Assembly (NCBI RefSeq): GCF_038443705.2
Contig: NZ_CP151767.2
Span: 1,364,001-1,428,000 of the forward strand
Origin: Yoonia sp. SS1-5
GTDB lineage: Bacteria; Pseudomonadota; Alphaproteobacteria; Rhodobacterales; Rhodobacteraceae
Direction of reading: 5' to 3'
DNA length: 64,000 nucleotides
The notes beneath the pieces are model-generated. The model worked only from the letters and a program-made list of their open reading frames with translations, made no database searches and was not told where the DNA came from. A program made the translations under genes and the position numbers. Shown one piece after another: positions 9,576-19,128 of the stretch. The first letter of the stretch is position 1. Each line of letters opens with the position of its first letter.

Positions 9576-10747
9576 ATGAAACTGTGTCCTTCGCCAGAAT
9601 ATGGCACGTTCAAATGGTCGGCGACCGATGCCGCCACATCCGCAAAGGCCAGATGGCCCAGCGCCCGCGAACCCAGCCCATGCACCAGGACGGGAACCCG
9701 TTCTCTGGTATGGTCCGTGCCGGGCCATGTGGGGTCATTGCCATGATCCGCCGTGATGATCAACAGATCATCAGCGCGCAACCGGGTCAGGATCGAGGCC
9801 AACGCCTGATCAAACCAGTGCAGATGGCCCGCATAACCCGCCGGGTCGCGGCGATGGCCAAATTCACTGTCAAACTCCACCAGATTGGCAAAGACAAACG
9901 CGCCGTCCACCGCCTCGTCCACCAGATCGCTGATGTGGTCCATCAACACCGCATCGCCGCCCTTGCGCAGGTCATCAATCCCGCGCATCGAGAAGATGTC
10001 GCCTATTTTGCCAACGGCATAGACGCGGCGCCCCGCCCGCTGCACCTGATCGCAGAGTGTCGGCTTTGGCGGGGCAATCGCAAAATCGCGGCGGTTGCCG
10101 GTGCGTTGAAAGCTGCCCGGCTCGCCGACAAAGGGCCGTGCGATGACGCGCCCGACTTTCATGCCGTGCAAAAGCGGCGCGACCTCGGCGCACATGTCAT
10201 GCAGCCTGTTCAGGCCAAAATGCGTCTCATGGGCCGCAATCTGCACCACGGAATCCGCTGATGTGTAGCAGATTGGCCAGCCGGTTTTCAGATGGGCGGC
10301 CCCGTATTCGGCGATCACCGCCGTGCCGGAGGCATGGCAATTGGCAAGCGTATCGTCTGTTTTTGCAGCTGCGCGCAGCGCCTGCATCACCGCTGCCGGA
10401 AAGGCCGGGACCTCTTCGGGGAACACATGCCAGTCCCACGGCACCGGCACGCCAGCCAGTTCCCAATGCCCCGATGGGGTGTCTTTGCCCGGCGATACCT
10501 CTGTTGCGGCACCCCAGGCGCCGCGTGGTTGCGCGCCAAGGCCACGTGGCATTGCACCGGCCGCAAGCTGCGCTGCCGCCCCCAGGCCAAGCCCGTCAAG
10601 CGTCGGCAGCTTCAGGTCGACGGTGCCGGCGATATGTCCCAATGTGTTGGCGCCGGTATCCGGCAAATCCCCGTTGAAGAACTGATCGGCATCCGGCGCA
10701 CCGCCGATCCCAACGCTGTCAATCACGATCAGAAAAGCGCGCGGCAT
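9572..10747 (-). CDS. deoB: Phosphopentomutase
   Basis: A 391-residue alkaline-phosphatase-superfamily enzyme that interconverts (deoxy)ribose-1-phosphate and -5-phosphate, linking nucleoside phosphorolysis to central carbon. Seen: FLIVIDSVGIGGAPDA at the N-terminus (metal-binding Asp), the GANTLGHIA phosphoacceptor Thr region, and the C-terminal IITADHGNDPTWPGTDHTRE metal block. Length fits DeoB. Its start abuts the deoA stop with no gap and its stop overlaps add by 4 nt. No deoC (aldolase) is present in this operon, so the downstream step must be encoded elsewhere. Confidence 0.97.
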   Translation of the reverse strand: MPRAFLIVIDSVGIGGAPDADQFFNGDLPDTGANTLGHIAGTVDLKLPTLDGLGLGAAAQLAAGAMPRGLGAQPRGAWGAATEVSPGKDTPSGHWELAGVPVPWDWHVFPEEVPAFPAAVMQALRAAAKTDDTLANCHASGTAVIAEYGAAHLKTGWPICYTSADSVVQIAAHETHFGLNRLHDMCAEVAPLLHGMKVGRVIARPFVGEPGSFQRTGNRRDFAIAPPKPTLCDQVQRAGRRVYAVGKIGDIFSMRGIDDLRKGGDAVLMDHISDLVDEAVDGAFVFANLVEFDSEFGHRRDPAGYAGHLHWFDQALASILTRLRADDLLIITADHGNDPTWPGTDHTRERVPVLVHGLGSRALGHLAFADVAASVADHLNVPYSGEGHSFI

Positions 10748-12046
10748 TCAGGTGATCCTTTCAACGATAAGCGGGGTTTCAGGCGCTCCGGCATCCGACA
10801 ACGTAACGGCGGCCTGAACCGCCACTGCGGCGGCTTCGGCGGTATCCTCGCTGCGGGCATGGATTGTGCATAGGGGATCGCCCTTTTGCAGCACGGCGCC
10901 AAGGGGCTGCATATCTGTCAGCCCGACAGCCGGATCAACGCGGTCGGTCTCGACCCGGCGACCACCGCCCAGACGGACAACAACCATACCCAAAGCCTCG
11001 CCATCAATGCCGGTGATCGTACCCGATGCGGGGGCTGTGACAGCGCCAATCACAGGGGCAGTTGGCAGATGCGTGCGCCAATCCTCGGCCATGTCTGGGG
11101 GGCCACCAAGCGCCGCAACCATCGCGGCAAATGCCGCCAACGCCCGGCCGGATGTCAGCGCCGCGTCCAGCTTGGCCGCCCCGTCCGGCACACCATGCAC
11201 GTCTAATAGCTGGGCGCCAAGGGCGATGCTGAGATCGGCGAGACGCGGCGCGGCGGCGCGATTGCCGCAAAGCACCTCCATGCAGATGGCGACCTCAACC
11301 GCATTGCCCAGCGCGGGGGCCAGCGGTTGGTTCATATCCGTGATCAGCGCAGCCGTCTTGCAACCCGCCCCGTTGGCGGCATCAACAAGCGCCTTGGCGA
11401 GGGCTGTCGCCTCTGCGCGCGTTTTCATAAACGCACCAGAGCCGAGTTTGACATCCAGTATCAGCCCTTCAAGACCGGCGGCGAGTTTCTTGGACAAAAT
11501 TGATGCGGTGATAAGGTCAACACTATCAACCGTCGCGGTGACATCACGAATGGCATAAAGCCGTTTGTCGGCGGGGGCAATCAGGCCCGTCGCACCGACG
11601 ATGGCGCAGCCATGCGCAGCCACGATCTGCCGCATCTTAGTGATGGGGACGTCCGTGCGCAGGCCGGGGATCGCCTCAAGCTTGTCCAGCGTACCGCCCG
11701 TATGCCCCAGGCCGCGCCCTGAAATCATCGGCACATAGACCCCGCAAGCGGCCAGCATCGGCGCAAGCAGCAGCGATACGCAATCGCCGACCCCGCCTGT
11801 GGAATGCTTGTCCAGCACCGGACCCGGCAAATCCCATTCCAGCACATCGCCACTGTCACGCATACCCGTGGTCAGCGCCACACGCCCCGCATCATCCAGC
11901 CCTTTCAGACAAACAGCCATGGCAAAGGCACCGGCCTGCGCATCACTGACCCGCCCGTCCGCCAGGCCTGCGGCAAACCAACGAAGCGCTTCGGGTGTGG
12001 GCGCGCGTCCGCGCCGGACATCGGCAATGATGCTATGGGCGTCCAA
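10748..12046 (-). CDS. deoA: Thymidine phosphorylase
   Basis: A 432-residue phosphorylase splitting thymidine (and deoxyuridine) into base and deoxyribose-1-phosphate. Seen: the phosphate-binding KHSTGGVGD motif, the family signature SGRGLGHTGGTLDKLEAIPG, and a C-terminal PYNP-type domain (PASGTITGIDGEALG). Start MDAHSIIADVRRGR lies 2 nt after the cdd stop. The product deoxyribose-1-phosphate is the substrate of the next gene, deoB, giving a consistent pathway order in the operon. Confidence 0.97.
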   Translation of the reverse strand: MDAHSIIADVRRGRAPTPEALRWFAAGLADGRVSDAQAGAFAMAVCLKGLDDAGRVALTTGMRDSGDVLEWDLPGPVLDKHSTGGVGDCVSLLLAPMLAACGVYVPMISGRGLGHTGGTLDKLEAIPGLRTDVPITKMRQIVAAHGCAIVGATGLIAPADKRLYAIRDVTATVDSVDLITASILSKKLAAGLEGLILDVKLGSGAFMKTRAEATALAKALVDAANGAGCKTAALITDMNQPLAPALGNAVEVAICMEVLCGNRAAAPRLADLSIALGAQLLDVHGVPDGAAKLDAALTSGRALAAFAAMVAALGGPPDMAEDWRTHLPTAPVIGAVTAPASGTITGIDGEALGMVVVRLGGGRRVETDRVDPAVGLTDMQPLGAVLQKGDPLCTIHARSEDTAEAAAVAVQAAVTLSDAGAPETPLIVERIT

Positions 12047-12048
12047 GC

Positions 12049-12441
12049 TCAGACCTTGCTCATGTGATCGCTATCAAAACTGCCGGGCAATAATGCCCCG
12101 ACGGTGGTGCGTTCCTCGGTCCCCGTCGTCGTCGCCATGGTCAGCGGGACGTCGCCGGCCGCAAATTCCGCAAGCTTCTGGCGGCAGCCACCGCAGGGCG
12201 TGACGGGTTTGGGGCTGTCGGCAATCACCGCCACTTCGACGATTTCCGTTTCACCCGCAGCAATCATAGCGGCAATGGCGCCTGCCTCGGCGCAGGTGCC
12301 CTCGGGGTAGGCCACGTTTTCAACGTTACACCCGACATAGACCTTGCCCGAGGCTGTGCGCAGTGCAGCGCCAACCTTGAACTTTGAATAGGGTGCGTAG
12401 GCATTTTCGCGAACCGTTCTGGCCGCCTTGATCAACGACAT
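12049..12441 (-). CDS. cdd: Cytidine deaminase
   Basis: A 130-residue homotetrameric-type cytidine deaminase (cytidine/deoxycytidine to uridine/deoxyuridine). Seen: APYSKFKVGAAL, the CAEAGAI zinc/catalytic motif (Cys-Ala-Glu) and PCGGCRQKL supplying two more zinc Cys. The reading frame has three close ATGs (12453, 12447, 12441). I choose 12441 because the bases of the first codons form a GGAG Shine-Dalgarno 6 nt before it, and MSLIKAARTVRENAY is the usual family N-terminus. It is the first gene of the salvage operon, so the operon promoter should lie in 12442-12522. Confidence 0.95.
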   Translation of the reverse strand: MSLIKAARTVRENAYAPYSKFKVGAALRTASGKVYVGCNVENVAYPEGTCAEAGAIAAMIAAGETEIVEVAVIADSPKPVTPCGGCRQKLAEFAAGDVPLTMATTTGTEERTTVGALLPGSFDSDHMSKV

Positions 12442-12522
12442 TCCCATCTCCATCTTGTTCTGCCAAGACTGTGCCGCCGACCCGTTGGATGCAAGACCTG
12501 ATCGGGCCCCGTGGGTCAGATC

Positions 12523-13617
12523 CTAGTGCAGCGCCGTCGCGAACTTGCCGGGTAGCGCGACTTCCAAAAGTGACAGATCGGCGCTGGGATCAGCATAGCA
12601 GGTCCGCATGCCCGGTGGGATGACAAAGGCATCGCCTGCGGTCAGCAATTGGGCGGACCCGTCATCGCCCTGCAAGGTCATGCGCCCCTCCATCACGAAT
12701 GTGAAATGGATATCGGCGTCATGTGCGGCCCAGACAGGCGCACCGGCACCGGTATCGGGCCGCAATACCTGCACACCGGCCACAAATTGCGTGTTCTGGC
12801 CAATGGTTGTGTCCCGACAGGTGTATCCGGGCAATCGGGCAGGCACCCAAACCGCATCCTTGGCGCAGTTATGCACAAATTTCTGCCCCTGCCATTCCCG
12901 ATCGGGGCGCAAATGCGCGGTTGGCAGCACCATGTCATGATCAATCTCGGTGACATGCTCGGCCGGCACGCCGATCTCGATCACCTCAATCCCGTCAGAG
13001 GCTTCCAAGACACGGTGCCTGATCTCGGGCGGCTGGATAAAACAATCACCCGCCGTCAGCCGAATAGGTGGGCCCTGATCTTCGTAAACCACGTCGACCC
13101 AGCCGCGATAACAGAAAATCAGTTGAAACCCGACCTTGTGAAAATGGACCATATCCGGCACCGGTCCGCCATCGGGGATCCGGATATGGCTGGCGATAAT
13201 CGACCCGCCCAGCCGGTTGGGGATCAGATCGCGATATTCCATCCCCGCGCGCCCGATCACCCAAGGCGCCTGATCGGCCAAACGGCGCACCACAAACGCA
13301 TGCTCGGTCTGTGGCAGAACAAGTGGTGGGTTCAGTGGTGCAACCGTGACACGGGTGCCGCCCGGGGCCGTCATTGTGGTCCGCCCTTCAGCAAAATCCG
13401 CATCATCGGTCAGAATACGCAAATGGCCGGGCGTGGCTGTTCCCTGTTCCAGCCGGACCCGCACGCCATGGCCGGAATAGACCGCAACGCTGGGATCATC
13501 TGCGGGGTAAATCATGTCCAGCCGCATGCCCAATGTGTTACCAAAGAACGCAAGATCCGCGCGAAGATCGCTGGTTGGCATGCAGATTTCGGCCAGGATT
13601 TTGTCAGTGTTTTTCAT
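12523..13617 (-). CDS. Fusion of a VOC (glyoxalase-like) domain with two cupin domains
   Basis: A 364-residue protein. Residues ~1-95 have the glyoxalase/bleomycin-resistance pattern (ILAEICMPTSDLRADLAFFGNTLGMRLD, then a VAVYSGHGVRVRL strand). Residues ~140-240 form a first cupin (HIRIPDGGPVPDMVHFHKVGFQ...GDCFIQPPEIRHRV) and ~280-360 a second (VWAAHDADIHFTFVMEGRMTL...GDAFVIPPGMRTCY). Metal-binding His residues are visible in both cupins. The ATG at 13617 is preferred; the longer frame would need TTG. It is divergent from the malic enzyme gene. A mononuclear-metal dioxygenase or isomerase is plausible, but no substrate can be assigned. Confidence 0.8.
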   Translation of the reverse strand: MKNTDKILAEICMPTSDLRADLAFFGNTLGMRLDMIYPADDPSVAVYSGHGVRVRLEQGTATPGHLRILTDDADFAEGRTTMTAPGGTRVTVAPLNPPLVLPQTEHAFVVRRLADQAPWVIGRAGMEYRDLIPNRLGGSIIASHIRIPDGGPVPDMVHFHKVGFQLIFCYRGWVDVVYEDQGPPIRLTAGDCFIQPPEIRHRVLEASDGIEVIEIGVPAEHVTEIDHDMVLPTAHLRPDREWQGQKFVHNCAKDAVWVPARLPGYTCRDTTIGQNTQFVAGVQVLRPDTGAGAPVWAAHDADIHFTFVMEGRMTLQGDDGSAQLLTAGDAFVIPPGMRTCYADPSADLSLLEVALPGKFATALH

Positions 13618-13705
13618 GGATCGCACAGTGTTCACAGCAAGAAGGATTTGCAAGCCTGCGAAAACCATGCTTTTGAACAGGCGCAAATCCCAAGCACGGC
13701 CAATA

Positions 13706-13719
13706 GTTTAATATTAAAC
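13706..13719. promoter_or_regulatory. 14-bp perfect palindrome between divergent cupin and malic enzyme genes
   Basis: GTTTAATATTAAAC reads identically on both strands and lies in the 120-bp divergent spacer, 19 nt before the malic enzyme ATG and ~90 nt before the cupin start. It is the most AT-rich part of the spacer, so it could be an operator overlapping a -10 element. No specific regulator can be named. Confidence 0.45.
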
Positions 13720-13737
13720 CATCTTAGAGGATATCCA

Positions 13738-16017
13738 ATGTCAGATGATGCAAAATCAACCCTGCGACAGGCTGCATTGGATTATCACCGCTTCCCCAAA
13801 CCCGGCAAACTGGAAATTCGCGCGACCAAGCCGCTGGCCAATGGGCGCGATCTGGCAAGGGCCTATTCCCCCGGCGTGGCAGAGGCATGTCTTGAGATCA
13901 AGGCAGATCCAGCGACGGCGCGTGCATATACCTCGCGCGGAAACCTCGTTGGCGTGGTGACCAACGGGACCGCCGTTCTGGGGCTGGGCAATATTGGCGG
14001 ACTGGCCTCAAAGCCGGTGATGGAAGGCAAAGCCGTCCTTTTCAAGAAGTTCGCCAATATCGACTGTTTTGATGTGGAACTGGATGAACCCGATCCCTAC
14101 AAGCTCGCCGATATCATTTGTGCGATGGAACCGACCTTCGGGGCCATCAACCTTGAGGATATCAAGGCGCCCGAGGCGTTTATCGTCGAGGCCGAATGCC
14201 GCAAGCGGATGAACATCCCGGTCTTTCACGACGATCAGCACGGCACGGCTATCGTCGTCGGTGCAGCCGCCACAAACGCGCTGCATCTTGCAGGCAAATC
14301 ATTCGAAGACATCAAGGTTGTCAGTACCGGTGGCGGGGCTGCCGGGATTGCCTGCCTCAACATGCTTCTCAAGCTGGGCGTGAAGCGCGAGAATGTCTGG
14401 CTCGCTGATCTGGCGGGGTTGGTCTATGAAGGCCGCACCGACGACATGACCGACCAAAAGGCCGCCTACGCGCACGGCACGAGCGCCAAGACCCTTGATG
14501 AGATTATTGAAGGCGCTGATCTGTTCCTTGGGCTGTCAGGCCCCGGGGTTCTAAAGCCTGAAATGGTGGCGAAGATGGCCAAGACGCCGATTATTCTGGC
14601 CCTCGCAAATCCGAACCCCGAAATTGATCCTGCCGCGGCCCGCGCAGTGGCACCGGATGCAATCATTGCGACCGGGCGCAGCGATTACCCCAATCAGGTC
14701 AACAACGTCCTGTGTTTCCCGTTCATCTTTCGTGGGGCGCTGGATGTTGCCGCGACAGATATCAATGATGAAATGAAGCTGGCCTGCATTGCAGGTATCG
14801 CAGCCCTCGCCCGGGCCACAACCTCGGCCGAGGCAGCCGCGGCCTATAGCGGCGAACAACTGACCTTTGGGCCCGAATATCTGATCCCGAAACCATTTGA
14901 CCCCCGGCTGATGGGCGTTGTGGCCAGCGCGGTCGCGGGTGCCGCAATGGAAACAGGCGTCGCACAGCATCCGATTGATGACATGCAGGCGTATAAGGCG
15001 AACCTGGATGCGTCCGTCTTCAGATCCTCCCTGATCATGCGCCCGGTCTTTGATGCCGCCCGCACCTCTGCCCGCAATATCGTATTTGCCGAAGGTGAAG
15101 ACGAACGGGTTCTGCGCGCGAGCCAAGCCATGATGGAGGAAACAACCGACAAGCCAATCCTGATCGGACGGCCCGAGGTGATCGAACAACGCTGCGAACG
15201 GGCCGGTCTGAAAATCAGGCCGGGGGCCGATTTCAGCGTGGTGAACCCCGAGAACGATCCCCGCTACCGCGATTATTGGGGCACCTATCACGATCTGATG
15301 GCCCGGCGCGGTGTGACCCCCGACCTTGCCAAGGCAATCATGCGCACAAATACAACCGCAATTGGTGCCGTCATGGTCCATCGGGGCGAGGCCGACAGCC
15401 TTATCTGCGGTACCTTTGGCCAATTCCGCTGGCATCTGAACTATGTGACCCAGATATTGGGGACAGATGTGCTGCACCCCGTGGCGGCGCTGTCGCTGAT
15501 GATCCACGAAGAAGGGCCGTTATTTATTGCCGACACGCAGGTGCATACCGAACCAACGCCGGCACAGATTGCCGAAACCGTCGTCGGCGCGGCCCGGCAT
15601 GTGCGGCGTTTCGGGGTTGAGCCGATCATCGCGCTTTGCACGCACAGCCAGTTCGGCAATCTGGTCTGCGACACCGGTGACAGGATGCGCGCGGCCATGG
15701 CGATCCTTGACCAATCCCCCCGCGACTTTGCCTATGAGGGCGAAATGAATGTCGACACCGCCCTTGATGTCGAATTGCGTGGCAGGGTGTTCCCGCAGGC
15801 CCATCTACCGGGCGCCGCCAATACCCTGATCTTTGCCAATACCGACGCGGCATCCGGCGTGCGCAATATCCTCAAGATGAAGGGCGGTGGCCTTGAAGTT
15901 GGGCCAATCCTGATGGGCATGGCCAATCGCTGCCATATCGTCACCCCCTCTATCACGGCCCGAGGATTGTTGAACATGTCGGCGCTGGCAGGCACGCCAG
16001 TGGCGCATTACGGCTGA
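13738..16017 (+). CDS. maeB: NADP-dependent malic enzyme with C-terminal phosphotransacetylase-like domain
   Basis: A 759-residue protein. Residues ~1-425 are malic enzyme ([51 protein letters not shown]), which oxidatively decarboxylates malate to pyruvate with NADP. Residues ~430-759 resemble phosphate acetyl/butyryl transferase ([18 protein letters not shown], ...[19 protein letters not shown]), a domain usually regulatory (acetyl-CoA sensing) in MaeB proteins. AGAGGA precedes the ATG at 13738. The frame stays open far upstream but those residues are antisense to the cupin gene and do not look like protein. It supplies NADPH and pyruvate for growth on C2/C4 carbon. Confidence 0.95.
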   Translation: MSDDAKSTLRQAALDYHRFPKPGKLEIRATKPLANGRDLARAYSPGVAEACLEIKADPATARAYTSRGNLVGVVTNGTAVLGLGNIGGLASKPVMEGKAVLFKKFANIDCFDVELDEPDPYKLADIICAMEPTFGAINLEDIKAPEAFIVEAECRKRMNIPVFHDDQHGTAIVVGAAATNALHLAGKSFEDIKVVSTGGGAAGIACLNMLLKLGVKRENVWLADLAGLVYEGRTDDMTDQKAAYAHGTSAKTLDEIIEGADLFLGLSGPGVLKPEMVAKMAKTPIILALANPNPEIDPAAARAVAPDAIIATGRSDYPNQVNNVLCFPFIFRGALDVAATDINDEMKLACIAGIAALARATTSAEAAAAYSGEQLTFGPEYLIPKPFDPRLMGVVASAVAGAAMETGVAQHPIDDMQAYKANLDASVFRSSLIMRPVFDAARTSARNIVFAEGEDERVLRASQAMMEETTDKPILIGRPEVIEQRCERAGLKIRPGADFSVVNPENDPRYRDYWGTYHDLMARRGVTPDLAKAIMRTNTTAIGAVMVHRGEADSLICGTFGQFRWHLNYVTQILGTDVLHPVAALSLMIHEEGPLFIADTQVHTEPTPAQIAETVVGAARHVRRFGVEPIIALCTHSQFGNLVCDTGDRMRAAMAILDQSPRDFAYEGEMNVDTALDVELRGRVFPQAHLPGAANTLIFANTDAASGVRNILKMKGGGLEVGPILMGMANRCHIVTPSITARGLLNMSALAGTPVAHYG

Positions 16018-16173
16018 CAACATGATGGCATTCCGCAGTTTCCACCATTTGCCGCGACGGTCCGGGCGTTTCGACAGGGCGTTGCGCCGTAACGGGACAC
16101 CACCAGCGCATCAATTCGAACCCAATCAGATCATACCGCCCGCAGCCCCAGCAACAGCAGGCAACGCAGCCCC

Positions 16174-16974
16174 ATGACCGACACGCCCTTACCCGTATTT
16201 CTGTGTTTCAAATGGGGCGAAGGTTACCCGTGCAAATACACCAATATCCTCTTTCGCGCGCTGACCGATGTGATGCAAACCCCGTTCCGACTGGTCTGCG
16301 TCACGGACGATCCGACCGGGCTGGCCGAGGGTATTGAGACCCGGCAATTCCCAAAATTCGCGATGGACAAAGGTGATTGGCACAAGGGCATGTGGCCCAA
16401 GCTAACGGCCTTTGCGCCGGGTCTGATCGAAGACGGCACGCCCGTGATCATGATGGATGTCGACGTTGTCATATTGCGCGATCTGACACCACTTTTTGAT
16501 CATCTGCGTGCAAATCCGGGCCTGCATATCATTCGCGAAATACCCGACACCCTGCCGCGCCTGTTTCCCAAGATCTTCGCGAAGGAACTGCTGTCCAATT
16601 CCTCGGTTGTCGGATTTGTCGCTGGAACCCAGACCCACCTTTATACGCAGAGTTGTGACAAAACCCGGTCGGCGTTGAAGGAATGGCGCAACGATCAGAA
16701 CTACATCCATTATCACGCCAATGATCGGCACAGTTGGCCCATAGGGTGGATGCTGAGCTTCAAGAAGGATCTGGCCTATCATTTTCCGGTGGGGCTTGTG
16801 CGCCCGATCCCACGGCCCGACGGCTATGTGGTGATCTTTCACGGCAAGCCCGATCCCGAAGAAATGACCAAAGGACCATTTCAGCGCTGGGGATCACCGG
16901 AAAAGTTCGGGTATTTCCCGGTGCGCTGGATCAAGGACTACTGGAACAAGCATAGTCGCCCGACAGACCGTTAG
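16174..16974 (+). CDS. Glycosyltransferase-like protein with DxD motif
   Basis: A 266-residue cytosolic protein with the start of a nucleotide-sugar-type fold (PVFLCFKWGEGYPCKYTNILFRAL) and a DVD triad at residues 95-97 inside VIMMDVDVVILRDL, the usual metal/nucleotide-sugar site of GT-A glycosyltransferases. A late His block (YVVIFHGKPDP) fits the GT8-like C-terminal metal ligand. No membrane segment is present. It stands alone between malic enzyme and propionyl-CoA synthetase with ~100-150 bp on each side, so the context gives no acceptor. Glycosyltransferase activity is inferred from motif only. Confidence 0.65.
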   Translation: MTDTPLPVFLCFKWGEGYPCKYTNILFRALTDVMQTPFRLVCVTDDPTGLAEGIETRQFPKFAMDKGDWHKGMWPKLTAFAPGLIEDGTPVIMMDVDVVILRDLTPLFDHLRANPGLHIIREIPDTLPRLFPKIFAKELLSNSSVVGFVAGTQTHLYTQSCDKTRSALKEWRNDQNYIHYHANDRHSWPIGWMLSFKKDLAYHFPVGLVRPIPRPDGYVVIFHGKPDPEEMTKGPFQRWGSPEKFGYFPVRWIKDYWNKHSRPTDR

Positions 16975-17077
16975 CGCGGCTGTAAAAAACTTTACCCATC
17001 TTCCGGCACCGGCCCACATCATGCTTGTTCCGTGGATCACCGGTGCTTACCACTTTGGTCAATAAGGGAGGTGCGCA

Positions 17078-18970
17078 ATGGGATATGCAGACGTTTACGC
17101 CACATGGCAGGCGGATCCGGAAAAGTTCTGGTTGGAACAGGCCAAGGCCATCGACTGGGATACCCCGCCCTCGCGCGCGCTGGATGACAGCAAGGCCCCG
17201 CTTTATCGGTGGTTCGCCGATGCAAAGGTCAACACCTGCTATAATGCGGTTGATCGCCATGTTGAAAACGGGCGGGCAGATCAGGTTGCGATTATCTATG
17301 ACAGCCCGATCACAGGCACCAAATCCAAAATCACCTATGCCGAACTGAAAACGAAGGTTGCGACGCTGGCTGGGGCGTTGCGGGACAAGGGGGTCGTGAC
17401 CGGGGACCGCGTTATCATTTATATGCCCATGGTGGCGGACGCACTCGTGGCGATGCTGGCTTGCGCCCGGATTGGGGCAATTCACTCGGTGGTCTTTGGC
17501 GGGTTTGCCGCCAATGAACTTGCAGTGCGTATTGACGATGCCACCCCCAAAGCCATTATCGCCGCCTCATGCGGGTTAGAGCCTGGGCGCGTTGTCGCCT
17601 ACAAACCACTGCTGGACGAGGCCATCAGCCTTGCGGCGCACAAACCGGACTTCACCATCATCCTGCAGCGCGAACATGGCCCCTGTGACCTGATAGCCGG
17701 GCGCGACCACGATTGGGACGCTGTTCAGGCTGGCGTGACCCCGGCCGATTGCGTGCCGGTCGCGGGTGATCATCCGGCCTATATCCTTTATACATCCGGC
17801 ACGACCGGCGCGCCCAAAGGCGTTGTGCGCCCAACCGCGGGTCATCTTGTTGCGCTGAACTGGACGATGAAGGCAATCTACAATGTCGACCCCGGTGATG
17901 TATTCTGGGCGGCATCCGATGTGGGTTGGGTCGTCGGGCATTCCTATATCTGCTACGCCCCGCTGATCCACGGCAACACCACCGTAGTGTTTGAAGGCAA
18001 GCCCATCGGAACCCCGGATGCAGGCACCTTCTGGCGTGTCATTGAGGAGCATCAGGTGCGGTCGTTCTTTACCGCACCAACCGCGTTTCGGGCGATCAAG
18101 CGCGAAGACCCGGCTGGCGAGATGATCACCAATTACGATATTTCCTGTCTCCGCGCGCTGTATCTGGCGGGCGAGCGCGCCGACCCTGATACGATTGAAT
18201 GGGCGCAACGGGTCATGGGTGTGCCGGTCTATGACCATTGGTGGCAAACTGAAACAGGCTACACAATTGCGGGCAACCCCGCAGGAATCGAGGCACTGCC
18301 AGTCAAAATCGGCTCGCCCACGGTCGCGATGCCCGGCTATGACGTGCAAATCCTTGATGAGGGCGGCAATCCGATGCAACCGGGCGAACTGGGTGCAATT
18401 GCGGTCAAACTGCCCTTGCCGCCCGGGACATTGCCGACCCTTTGGAATGCCGAGGATCGGTTTGTGAAATCCTACCTGACCACCTTCCCCGGCTATTACG
18501 AGACCGGTGATGCGGGGATGATCGACACGGACGGCTACCTCTATATCATGGCGCGCACCGACGACGTGATCAACGTGGCCGGACACAGGTTATCGACCGG
18601 CGCGATGGAGGAAGTCCTTGCCGCCCATCCCGATGTGGGCGAATGCGCGGTGATTGGTGTGACCGACAGCCTGAAAGGGCAGCTTCCGCTGGGTTTCGTG
18701 TGTCTGAACAAGGGATGTGACAGGCCCCACCCGGATATCGCCGCCGAAGTCATCAAATCGGTCCGCGAGACGATTGGCCCGGTCGCTGCGTTTAAACTGG
18801 TCGCGGTGGTTGAACGACTCCCCAAGACCCGGTCGGGGAAAATCCTGCGCGCGACCATGGTCAAGATCGCCGACGGCGCGGCGTTCAAGATGCCCGCCAC
18901 GATCGACGATCCCGCAATCCTGGACGAAATCGCCGACGCGTTGCGGCCGCTGGGCTACGCGGGCGGCTGA
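17078..18970 (+). CDS. prpE: Propionate-CoA ligase (propionyl-CoA synthetase)
   Basis: A 630-residue acetyl/propionyl-CoA synthetase relative. Seen: the N-terminal MGYADVYATWQADPEKFW typical of PrpE, IYMPMVADALVAMLACARIGAIHSVVFGGF, YTSGTTGAPKGVV near residue 238, DHWWQTETGY, RTDDVINVAGHRLSTGAMEE, and a C-terminal KTRSGKILR catalytic Lys. It activates propionate to propionyl-CoA through an acyl adenylate. A strong ribosome site (AAGGGAGG, 6 nt before ATG) supports the start. No methylcitrate or carboxylase genes adjoin it in this window, so the further fate of propionyl-CoA is encoded elsewhere. Confidence 0.95.
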   Translation: MGYADVYATWQADPEKFWLEQAKAIDWDTPPSRALDDSKAPLYRWFADAKVNTCYNAVDRHVENGRADQVAIIYDSPITGTKSKITYAELKTKVATLAGALRDKGVVTGDRVIIYMPMVADALVAMLACARIGAIHSVVFGGFAANELAVRIDDATPKAIIAASCGLEPGRVVAYKPLLDEAISLAAHKPDFTIILQREHGPCDLIAGRDHDWDAVQAGVTPADCVPVAGDHPAYILYTSGTTGAPKGVVRPTAGHLVALNWTMKAIYNVDPGDVFWAASDVGWVVGHSYICYAPLIHGNTTVVFEGKPIGTPDAGTFWRVIEEHQVRSFFTAPTAFRAIKREDPAGEMITNYDISCLRALYLAGERADPDTIEWAQRVMGVPVYDHWWQTETGYTIAGNPAGIEALPVKIGSPTVAMPGYDVQILDEGGNPMQPGELGAIAVKLPLPPGTLPTLWNAEDRFVKSYLTTFPGYYETGDAGMIDTDGYLYIMARTDDVINVAGHRLSTGAMEEVLAAHPDVGECAVIGVTDSLKGQLPLGFVCLNKGCDRPHPDIAAEVIKSVRETIGPVAAFKLVAVVERLPKTRSGKILRATMVKIADGAAFKMPATIDDPAILDEIADALRPLGYAGG

Positions 18971-19128
18971 GCGCTCAACACACGAAAGGCATGACGTTGA
19001 CCTAACGGCTTTCGCGGGTCCGTGATCCATGTTATGCGCACAACCATTGCTTGAAGGACGACAAAACCAGTAACCCTGCAGCGCGACACGATTGCGCATG
19101 TCAAACATGCGGCGCCGAGGAGAGGTTT

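Noticed and set aside
12649..13737. Long open frame upstream of the malic enzyme start
   Set aside because: It is antisense to the VOC-bicupin gene; the real maeB N-terminus and ribosome site are at 13738.
14551..15507. 318-codon minus-strand open frame inside malic enzyme
   Set aside because: His/Cys/Arg-rich shadow of a high-GC gene with no recognisable domain or ribosome site.
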